This document shows, piece by piece, positions 21,823 through 31,309 of a stretch of DNA of 31,309 nucleotides. Positions within the stretch are counted from its first letter, which is position 1; each line of letters begins with the position of its first letter. The notes below the pieces were generated by a model, which was given only the letters and a program-made list of their open reading frames with translations, searched no databases and was not told the DNA's origin. A program made the position numbers and the translations under genes. Origin of the DNA: Saccoglossus kowalevskii (taxonomy: Eukaryota > Hemichordata > Enteropneusta > Harrimaniidae); contig NW_003128862.1 of the NCBI RefSeq assembly GCF_000003605.2, forward strand, positions 152,577 to 183,885, in the 5' to 3' direction.

Positions 21823-23211
21823 GTTGAACGCGCCGAGCAAAGAACCAATCAAAGGCTCTCACAATTTTTAGGCAAAATCGACATTACTCTAGACCGTTTA
21901 CTAGTACAAAGTGTACTGACATTTTGCTTACATTAGATAGGACCGGTAGAGAATACCAAAATGGAAACCCGTTAAATGACGACCGTCGTTCTCTTTCTGT
22001 CGAAAGTATAAATAGAGCAGGGAGTGATGAAATATGTGGCCAAACTCAGCGTAGAGTCTTCGCTTTGGTTAGTCAAAGTTCAAACTGCGACTTCAAACAC
22101 TTTGGAACATTTGGCGGCACTACGTAGAAAGTGGCCCAGTGAAGCGCCGAACACATACTATGTACACACATGTCTACAAAGATTCTATGTATAATGCTGG
22201 TTCAAGGCGCCGAAAGTTCATTTCTGAGCCATCCATCGTACGGCCATTCTCTGGTAGGAACGCGAGGCATTCAACTCTGAATTTTCACTATAAATAAACC
22301 CACTTCCTAGTATAAAATCTTTAGTCCGCTTGTACAGATATATCTTGTTTATAATGAACGCGCAGTGTACTCCTGTACTGTACAACTTGAGACGCGGTGC
22401 TTTTGATTGTTGTCAGTTTTTCAAAACGTTACTCCGGTAGTAAATTCAGAACTAGCAACCTTTATTTTAACCCAAACTAGTTGCTGTATATTTACATGCG
22501 GACCCCAGGCACGTCCGTTGCATCATATGACCACAGCATGGAGCTCCAGAAAGCATTTTATTTTGAGTACGTCTAACCCATAGACGAGACTTCGGCCGGC
22601 GTGAAACGAATAAATATCCAAAATAGGATATATCTCAATTTTCTATAACGCAGTATCTCCTACAATTGGTATAAATGAACATCATCGAATGGGAAATGCT
22701 ATTATTTACAACTAGTACTAGTATGGGATGAGATCGCGTGGAGAGGGGGGGGGGTTGTCTCGTATGACAAATATCTAAATATCCACAAAATGTATTTAGT
22801 ATGCGAATTCGTACTGAGATGATTGTATTGATCACGTATAACGCGTATATTTTAATACAGTTTAACATCAATGTACATGATATGGTTCTGTGTAATAACA
22901 ACTTTAAATTGTAACACGTGACTTTATGATATGACCCGAGGTCTACATAAAATGATGTTGAGCATTACTCGGCAATCAACCAAACGCAATGGGTATTCGA
23001 AGTACATATGTCTCAACCGATGATAAATTTTATATATTATAAACAGTTTGAGTAAATGTATAAAACAATGACAGGCGTACAGAGAAATGGCCGAAATAGG
23101 CTTGCCAATAACTATTTTAATTAAAAACTTGTGCTTCATACAGCGATATAGTCCTTGCCCTTGTAACTGATGTATATTAGAGTAGTTGGAATAGGTTCCA
23201 CTTTAATTAAA
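21823..23211. other. non-coding sequence
   Basis: An ORF at 21924-22127 (plus, 67 codons) and one at 22635-22901 (minus, 88 codons) have no recognisable motif. There is a G10 run at 22745-22754 and a 12-base palindrome, ACTAGTACTAGT, near 22711. Confidence 0.5.
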
Positions 23212-23220
23212 TATAAAATA
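23212..23220 (+). promoter_or_regulatory. candidate TATA box
   Basis: TATAAAATA is a close TATA-box match. A start site would fall near 23240-23250, about 105 bases before the strong donor at 23353. AT-rich DNA gives many such matches; the position relative to the donor is what makes it worth listing. Confidence 0.25.
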
Positions 23221-23244
23221 CGACGCACATCATGCAATAACTAA

Positions 23245-23352
23245 TTTGATGTGTGTATTCGCTGGGTACGTGGTGGAACTATCTACACGTGCGCAGTGTA
23301 AATTATCTGATCAGCAAACGTTGTAGTGAATTACAGTGACCGTTGCTGGTTG
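23245..23352 (+). other. candidate 5' exon of a three-exon transcript
   Basis: The 3' end is defined by GGTTG|GTAAGT, a consensus donor with GT at 23353. The 5' end is inferred from the TATA-like box and is approximate. In the frame that joins the next exon it has a TGA about 25 bases before the donor and no ATG after it, so it would be 5' UTR. Confidence 0.3.
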
Positions 23353-23620
23353 GTAAGTACTCCGGAACATTCATTTAGTGCTCTTGGAAATGTTCATTTC
23401 TTCATTATGAATATGGACTGGATGTGATGTGATTTATGTTTCCATTTATGTTAAGTTTCCAAGTTGCTATTTTATATACGATCTTTATTTAATAGTTAAC
23501 TAATACAAAACTGTTATAATTGTAGTAAGTTAGTTGTACTACAACTGTATAATGGTAAAACACTAGTCTCTTCCAAAAATTGCAATTAACGCCACCATGA
23601 AATTTAAATGTCGTACCTTA

Positions 23621-23642
23621 CGTTTCGTTTCGTTTCGTTTCG
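23621..23642. repeat. (CGTTT)4 pentanucleotide repeat
   Basis: Four perfect CGTTT units and the beginning of a fifth. If the 23245-24645 transcript exists, this lies in its first intron. Confidence 0.9.
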
Positions 23643-24100
23643 TACCATTTCCATATTCACAACGTACCATAATTAGATTTACTTTCCAGGTTAATGGTTT
23701 ATAGTAATAAAAAAAAAACTCAGATCCCGGCGGAATGACTTTTGCATAAATATTGATGTATTTAGCTATGTACATGCATTTCTGTAATTTAATTCTGATT
23801 TATGTTGACATTGTGATTTACCTTGGTACACAGGCATATCCCTGTATTTCGGTATTTGGACCATAATGTGTATCAACTTTATTACTATTTACACTATGTG
23901 TAAATAACTTTGAAGACAGACGCGAATAGGTAGGATATCTATTCCGTAAACAGAAGATTCAATGACGTGAATGTTAAACATATTTTCAATTGTCGTTCAA
24001 TGCTACTGGTGATTAATGTAAACTGTTTTTTTTTAATTATTTTAATTATTTAAATGTTATGGATGAATGAGCATTTTGTCTAACAATATGTCCTCCACAG

Positions 24101-24192
24101 TGTTTATTTAATGTTCTATTGCGTGTGTGAACCATTCCGCTTGACTGGCGTCGGACAGCTGCAAGGATACCATCGCACTCTCAAGGGTCGTG
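24101..24192 (+). CDS. candidate internal exon, unknown 37-aa product or ncRNA (partial)
   Basis: The exon is bounded by a branch-point-like TCTAAC about 20 bases upstream, the acceptor GTCCTCCACAG ending at 24100, and GGTCGTG|GTAAGT at 24192/24193, a consensus donor. Over its 92 bases only one frame is open. An ATG at 24111 in that frame gives MFYCVCEPFRLTGVGQLQG and a further 8 residues. It leaves one base, and the exon starting at 24429 completes the codon. The combined product is 37 residues with no known domain. The unit may be a non-coding RNA or a micropeptide gene; the splice signals are better evidence than the peptide. Confidence 0.35.
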
Positions 24193-24428
24193 GTAAGTAA
24201 TGTCATGTGCGTTAGTCTCCATTTGATAATGATCCGTGCCCATGTGTATTCATGTATGAATTTTCGCGATGTTTATCGTGTTTTACCATTATTTAATCTG
24301 TGTTAGTGCTGAATTATTTCAATATCAGACAGCTGTTTGGTAGAGAGTCTCGCATACAAATTACGATAAGTATCTTCACCGAATGGATCTGTCTTTCAAA
24401 GATGTTTTCATCACATTTTTGTCATTAG

Positions 24429-24645
24429 GGATTCAAGCACAGAACGCGAGGATCTTATGAGATTTTCCGCCACAGTTTGCACGCTAAGCATCATTTGAAC
24501 CGTTTTTGTATCAAACTGCCTACTATAATTATATTCTCACTTTTCTTGAAGAAGTTGAAATGAAGAAGGTTAGAAGATGTCCCACATTTTAAGTCAAATT
24601 AAGATTTGTTTTGGGAGAAAAAGAATAAAATATTCTACAATGTAA
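24429..24645 (+). other. candidate terminal exon
   Basis: A strong acceptor (CACATTTTTGTCATTAG) ends at 24428. In phase with the previous exon the frame reads G-IQAQNARIL and stops at TGA, 24458-24460. AATAAA at 24624-24629 lies about 165 bases after the stop. The exon's 3' end is placed about 15 bases past the signal and is approximate. Confidence 0.3.
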
Positions 24646-26430
24646 ACAATATAAATTATACATTATGACCTGAATTTATTATTAATGCAGTATGTTTTAG
24701 TAGAATATATCAACGAGCAGAAATTATATTTAATATTTTTTCCAAACAATAGACGCGTTTTAACATCCATTTGGAATTCCTGACCAACTACAAGCAACAT
24801 TTTACCACATTTGCCAAAAAAATACCAATTATCTTGCAATATATCAGTGAATAAGTTGCAATAAGCTGTGATAATCAACTCGTCACATTAAATTCAAACC
24901 CGAATATATGCAGTGTGGTCTAGTCTAATAGTTGATAACAGTATAATAGTGCCGTAGACAATAATGTAGCTCGTAAAAAAATAATTATCACCGTTAAGCT
25001 ATTATCTTATGTTTTAGAATTCGTATTCCCATCGATTCACTCTTTTTCGTCTTTCGATGTATTGCTTTCTTTCAATTCAATGGCGATACATACGTTTGCT
25101 ATTCTCCAATGATGTACGTCCCATCAATGTGTACGATTTCACACCATCAATTTTCCATACATTGACAGCAGTACCCCTCACTCGGTATGCCCGGGCCTGT
25201 ATAGTATATGCAGATCTAATTTTTTCTTTAATGTATTACAACAATGTTTTTGCAGAGAACAACAGATATAATGACAGTGTAGTTAAATAGATAACAACCT
25301 ATCCCAAATTGCATTAATACCACTTATTTGGTTGTACCCCTAAAGTTTGTTTCTAAGAGAAATTATTTGATTATTTCTCAAAGTTGATCGAAGTTCTCAT
25401 TATTTTTTCGAAACATCTGACATCAACTCTTGGTTTTGTTGATTTGCTCTTTAAAATCGTTACAGTCAAAGCATGGTCTAGCCAAAAAGAGCAGTATGGT
25501 TTTCAGAAAATTAAATGGTACAATGAATTGTTCAATGCTGATTTAAGCATACATGTACATGTGTCATTCAGTCTGTGAATGCGAATCTTTCTTATAATCT
25601 GCATTCAGATCAGCGAATGTTAATACGTCTCAAGTATTGTTAAATATTAGCAAGTGGCTCGCCAAATCGAGAATTATAAGATCTGATGAGTACTTTCATT
25701 GTACAATCACACAGAACGAATAAATAATAATAGAAGGACGAATAGAAGAATAATTTATCTTTTATCACGTAACAAAAATTGTTTGACTGAGACAACGAAT
25801 GATCAGTCTAGCAATGATGAGCTTTTTTTGCTACTTATCGACCATCAGTCACCATGTCGGAATAGTCAACGAAAACCTGAAGAACCCCACTCGAGCGGAG
25901 CGTAATGTTAGACAGCTATAAGAGCATTGATGGAAATCACGGAAATCGTGAGAAATCAATTGACGGTGGTTATATTTACTGCATATATGCTCCTCAACAA
26001 ATATTCCATTTCCCGTCAATTTATGACTCATTTGAGGACATTGCTCTAAATATTCCGTGCGAAATATTTATAACTAATCCCTCTATCAAACATCGATTTG
26101 TTGTTTACTAAATAGAAAGACAATGATTACTGTTTGTATATCATATAGGTAAAAACAACACCCATGTTTCCCCCACTCTTTGAGAGCGCGGCGTTAATTA
26201 AACTATTCCCGATAATTCGTGAACATGTAGCTCTAGAGATGTATACACTTTATAAAGAAATAGAAATAGGGTAATAGGAATGTGAATACTTGGAATTATT
26301 ATCTTTGCAAGCATTTTGTTATGTTATGGATAACAACCGCCAAATCGGAGGTCGTTTCACGGGATTGTTATGTCTTTTATTCATTCAGCCCACATGATCG
26401 AAATTTCTATAGTTTTTTTTTGCAATACAG

Positions 26431-26520
26431 GGAGACAATGATTTATGTCTGATTGTTAACTGTCGGAAATTGTGCAGACTCTACACAATGTGCGTGGTTC
26501 TTATGCCTCAAACAGTGTAA
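26431..26520 (+). other. possible terminal exon (weak)
   Basis: A strong acceptor (T9 then GCAATACAG) ends at 26430. The 90 bases after it are open in one frame (GDNDLCLIVNCRKLCRL...) and end with TAA at 26518-26520. No upstream donor has been linked to it and no domain is recognised. Confidence 0.15.
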
Positions 26521-29500
26521 TTTAGCGTCACTGGTCTGAAGGTTTCCAATCTCATTCGTTTTTCCCTGTGACATAACAACTTTACAAAACAAGTATGGTT
26601 AATATTATACCCAGTGTTATTCCATGCGTTATAATTGTCATTTTAACGATAGTCGCTTTAGGCCGCAGGAATAATGAATTTTTGTATTGCTTCAATAATC
26701 TATATCTTAGATTTAGATTACGATTTCATCGGAGAACGTTTTACATGTTTTCACTAAACATTATAATGCATTCTCGTTGAACTTGATTACTTGCTAGTTC
26801 GAAGTACATCCACAAATAGGATTGATGTTGTACTTTACTAACTGAACACAATCATCACACGAGTACATTGTCAAGTACATTGTCTCCTGGTGATCATATC
26901 TACAAAAACAATTACACGCATAAGATACTAGATTCAATTCCTTTTGTTTCTGTCGCCTCTTTAAAACTCTACACCGACTTATGTCTTTAGTCTATTTCAG
27001 TTTAGACTAACGTAAAATAAAAGTCGCATACAAAAATGATTATGAGACGAAATGAGAAAATTTTAGGTATCAATGCCGCATTTAAATGTAAACACGCCAA
27101 TTACGACTCTTATAATTTGACGACAGGTTCTGCTTACCAAAATCAAAACACTAATAATTGTCAGTCACTTTTATTATGTTAGTCCATTCAAGAGTAATGT
27201 GCGTGCAATGGATCAGGCATTCGAAATGTCAACATAATAAATGAAATGCTCGCAGGTGTTACTTAGCATTGTACAGTCATTCAACAGTGTTCATGCACGG
27301 TCGATAATACTGCTGAAGATTAGGGTTTATCAGTTGTAATATAGTTTTACAATTGTGATAAGAAGTTGCCTTTTATGACAACAACACATCTGGACAAAAT
27401 ATCTGTTTTGCAAGAAACTAATCAATTGCACTTCATTGCCATTTTCAATGAATGGATTTCATTTCCTGGATTGCTGATGGCTTATGTACCTTGCAATCAG
27501 GTACTGGCAATACGATCCTTGTGTACACACATCTAATATAATGTATTTTTTAGTAAAGTATTGTAAATTCGTGGTAGAAAAATTGCAATACTTGCTAAGC
27601 AGATATTCGTTCAATATAGTTAACCTCACAATCAAGGTACAAAAGATGGGAAAACTGAGAATCGTCCATTCATGTTTTAATAACTGGCAATAGACCCCAA
27701 TGCTAGACATGTAGTCCCTAACGAGACTGCTCTAAGAGGAAATCACTACCAACGCCTACCCTTGAAGAGTTGGGTAATAGGTGGGACTAGGATTGACATT
27801 GGCTGATTTATACATATCGTAGTAAGTGATTATCCAAAAATCATTTTTAAGTTGGGAATTATGAATGGCGTGAGTATACTAAGTATAGTGCCCAGCTCTC
27901 ACCAACAATGGAACATTTTTTAGAGAAAACCTTGCTCAAGCAGAGCTAGAAGATATATAGAGACTGAGGCCGAAAGTTCACGTTACAGATTGGGTTGGAT
28001 ATATATGACTATGACTGATACTAGAAGTGTGCCTATACAGGTAGCAAATTTCATTTACTCTGACGTGTAATGAGCACTTTGCACCAAAGTGGGATTTGCC
28101 AAGTTTGTTTATTGAAAGTCACGCATTAGATTCTATGCTGCAAATGTAAATAAAATGTAGAAGACTGAAACACCAGGAAGTGATGTCACAGCTCGGTTTG
28201 TGCGAGGATGTGTGTAATTATGTAGTTGTCTAGTGTTTTGAGAAGAAGAACATGCAACAAAACACAAACAAAAATTTATTCTTTATTCATTTATATCATT
28301 GAGATTGAATTTTTTGTCTGAAACTTCTGATTAAATTGAATAATTGCAATATATATCAACTCCTTTTTTACATTAAAATGAATTTGGGTGACAAACTTCT
28401 AATTATCAATTTCTATTTTTGAACTATTATATTTCACATTACTCTGTTAATTCGCATTCCAAATGGTGTAAATGTTGTAATATTTATAGTTACAATTTTA
28501 TATTTAGATATCTATATAATGCATATATATATATATAATCTCTATAGTATTGATATTTTTGACGATATATATATATTGAAAAAAATGTAATATTGACATT
28601 ATTGCGAGGTATCTATCAGCAAAAAAAAATTGAATCATATGTATACACAAACATGTATTTGTAATTAAACACATATGTCACGTGATATGTAAACCTCTGC
28701 TAATCCAAAAGACAGTCAGGCACAGGCATAATGAACAAATGTCTGTGAAAGATGTTGAACTTGTCATTAAACCCTCTGTCAATTCAATCTGATGCCTTAT
28801 CCATTGCTATGGGGCTACTCAATAAATATACACTATTTTAAAAACATCCAAATACAGTGCACCTTTATGCAAAGTGGCATTCAAATAGTATTGCAGCCGA
28901 GGCTACCACCCCTTGAATTAAAATGGTGCTCAGCTATTTTGAAATTGAAGATAATTCAGATGACTTTGTTTAGATTCGAGTCAAACTTGTTGGCAACCGT
29001 TTCCACCATCATCAAGGCATTCGGTTAATCAGTTTACTTAGAGATTCAAAGATTACTAAAAAATGATCAATTATTATAAGTACGTTTTTCTACACCGCAT
29101 CAGCTATTCTATCATTCGACCCACCAGTATGACGCTCATACAATCAATCACCATCTCAAACGAGATCTAAATCGTGTTTTTCCAACACCTCTGTTAAAAC
29201 GATATTATTGTCAGGATTTTCAATCTTCCCATTAAACATGGAACTGTGATATCCATCACATGACCCAGAACAGCTCTAAAACTACAAATATTAGCTTCAT
29301 CTCCATTATTCTCCAAAAATAATCTCACCAATCTCACTAACTAAACCTGTATATTCGATAAACAGCTTTACGATATTAAAACAATTTTCACACCTGCACT
29401 TGATGCAGCTAATGAATCATTCTCTTCTTTTTTATTTATCCGCTGTAATTTTTAAAATATTCACCGTAACATACTACTTGTTATACTGAACGCAATTGAG

Positions 29501-29770
29501 TCAGCTTCTAGGAATCGCCAATTCTCAATTGAAAGTAGCCTACCTGGCGTCAAGAATTGGACGACTTACCAAATTACGAATTACCTTTAAATAACGGCAA
29601 TTTATTTTTCAATTAATGTTCTGCAGTTATTAACAGAGTTAAAAATGCCTGAAACATATTTCACAACACATTCTTTATACATATATCGCAACTGTATGTT
29701 GTTTATGATTAGTACCACTTAGTCTTACATTATCTACAGTCATAGCCAATCACTAATATTTTAAATACAT

Positions 29771-29774
<4 letters not shown>

Positions 29775-29805
<31 letters not shown>
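29775..29805. repeat. (AT)15 microsatellite
   Basis: Uninterrupted alternating AT over 31 bases. It is self-complementary and prone to cruciform formation and length change. Confidence 0.97.
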
Positions 29806-29809
<4 letters not shown>

Positions 29810-30512
29810 CGTGGACAGTGAAATTAAGTCACGACTACATGAGTAAAGTTGACTCTACAGTAATGGAGTACCTCACTCACCAGGAGTTAAGACTTATATA
29901 TATATATACACATTGGGATATTATAATACATGACGTAAGTATGGCATCACGCCACGTTTTTGGGTATAATACCTTCAATAATTAGCATTCCCTGCTATAT
30001 TTGTTTTCAAAAATACACAATCATAATGAGTTTTCAAAGGTGATTTGGCGTATTATAAGAATAATAATAATGAGAATAATGGGTGGTGCAGTGTTGAACA
30101 TTCACGCCAGCTAGATAACGAACGTGTAACGACACGAAGTTTTACAACACTAAGAAGAAGCGCCCTTGGGTTAAATGATATTGTATACACCTAGTTCTAG
30201 GATACATGTAGAATCACATTAACTTTAGACGTTTAATGATCAAAGTTGGATCATGGGTATTGTTATTTCATACACCTATCCCCGAGGTGCATGTACTTTT
30301 TCCCACCAGGAATTGCATTGATTTCCTATAATGATGAAATTTCGATAGGAGTATTACTCAGTGTGATGAATATTAATTTTCTGCGTAAACTTCAAGTTCA
30401 ATATTTGAAGGGGCGTAATATATTGCTAGCTATCTAATGTTTTCCGTGGATGTGCAAGATATGTAAGAACAAAAAAATTCCCCTAATTTTTTTTAAATAT
30501 TTTGGTCACAGA

Positions 30513-30627
30513 TAAATGGCGGTGACCGTCGCGCCGCGTCTTATTTGATCTGTGACTCAAAGCGCCGTATACAACGCGTGTAATATACATTGCTCATGTA
30601 TATGAAATTCGATCCACCGCACTTTAA
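30513..30627. mobile_element. MITE copy D, degenerate, about 115 bp
   Basis: Its reverse complement aligns along its length with copy A: TTAAAGTGCGGTGG, then TCGAATTTCAT, then ATTACACGCGTTGTATACG, then ACGCGGCGCGACGG near the far end. Relative to A it lacks about 18 bases just inside one terminus, so only one long arm remains. The left end has drifted from TTTAAA to ATAAAT. It is an old, inverted copy of the same subfamily as A. Confidence 0.75.
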
Positions 30628-31309
30628 ATTAATTGTTGCGTTTGGGGAACATAGCATGAGCATGGTGTAATTCAGGTTCTTTCTAGATTAGGGTAATGGG
30701 TAGGTTTAATATACACTATTTTAATGGAGGAAAGTATCAAGTTATAACTACTAATGAGGCTCTCAATAAATAAATAAAGATAATAAGCGCGAAAGAATAC
30801 CGAGTTCGACAAATCAGATGTAAACACAAAGCTCCTTGATTTTTATTAATGACAAAAATGTGTTATATCAACTCTATGAAGTAATTAAAACACGTTGAAC
30901 ATTCTATTTGATTTAGTATACCCTCCTCTAATCACTCTTATGTTTATTGAATAACCCTTTCCAGAGTGCCGATGTGTTTCCTGTATGTAACAGGATATAC
31001 CTGATATTTCTCACATATAATAAAGCTATATACATTGAGTTCCGATGTCGCAATTCTTAGCTGGATTTGCAAAACTAGATAGGATGACAGCGCCAGGTCA
31101 AGCTACACGTTCATAATGACGCGATACACACCGAGCATATTACAATTGCGTACTGAAGTATTCCGACAGATGTGACTAGGCGTAGAATAATTATTGATGA
31201 GACGCCGCGATCGTCCCAGGTGTTACTACATATAAATATATTGTTTATTACTGAGTGACAAAAATATGACATACTATTTTCTCTGTTAATGAGAAGGAAA
31301 TTACTAAAA
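30628..31309. other. non-coding sequence
   Basis: I see no ORF, RNA gene or repeat of note in this last stretch. Confidence 0.5.

Larger units (their letters stand above)
24646..30512. other. non-coding AT-rich sequence
   Basis: No gene with recognisable homology. ORFs at 25057-25290, 25384-25578, 25699-25905 and 28792-29028 (plus) and 27459-27710 (minus) have chance length. 26595-26780 (plus, 61 codons) starts with a hydrophobic stretch (IIPSVIPCVIIVILTIVALG) but has no splice or promoter support. AGTACATTGTC is directly repeated at about 26863-26885. 28500-28580 is rich in AT dinucleotides. A possible terminal exon at 26431-26520 is listed separately. Confidence 0.5.

Noticed and set aside
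26595-26780. 61-codon ORF with hydrophobic N-terminus
   Set aside because: No splice, promoter or homology support; hydrophobic ORFs are common in AT-rich DNA.

Overview
The window looks like nuclear DNA of an animal, most likely an invertebrate. It is AT-rich, has no long open reading frames outside low-complexity sequence, and carries GT-AG splice signals, simple repeats and small non-autonomous transposons. The only recognisable protein homology is a decayed linker histone H1 of the embryonic/oocyte type (sea urchin cs-H1, frog B4, fish H1M, mammalian H1oo). That suggests a deuterostome without proving it. No species call is made.

Region by region. 1-4020 is non-coding, with one pyrimidine tract. 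A possible first coding exon on + starts at 4061 with a YY1-like context; a 20-bp perfect palindrome lies at 4993-5012. The H1 pseudogene is at 6963-7429 on -. A first miniature inverted-repeat element (MITE) is at 9129-9261. At 10192-10900 on - is the best-supported gene: a 114-bp 5' intron whose acceptor sits one base before an ATG, a 93-codon ORF with a signal anchor, two N-glycosylation sequons and a six-cysteine C-terminus, and a poly(A) signal. 11000-17297 holds unassigned ORFs, a 51-bp duplication and perfect hairpins. 17298-18262 is a (TG)n tract followed by a C/A-strand minisatellite.

18477-19160 has candidate exons on -. Two more MITEs lie at 19629-19796 and 21518-21822. 23212-24629 on + holds a TATA box, three candidate exons with matching phase, and a poly(A) signal. 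24630-31309 is mostly non-coding, with (AT)n, a possible terminal exon at 26431-26520, and a fourth MITE at 30513-30627.

No operon or pathway logic applies. The content is intergenic or intronic sequence with one fairly convincing small gene, one pseudogene and one TTAA-flanked MITE family. Exon calls rest on splice signals and open frames read by eye, not on transcripts.
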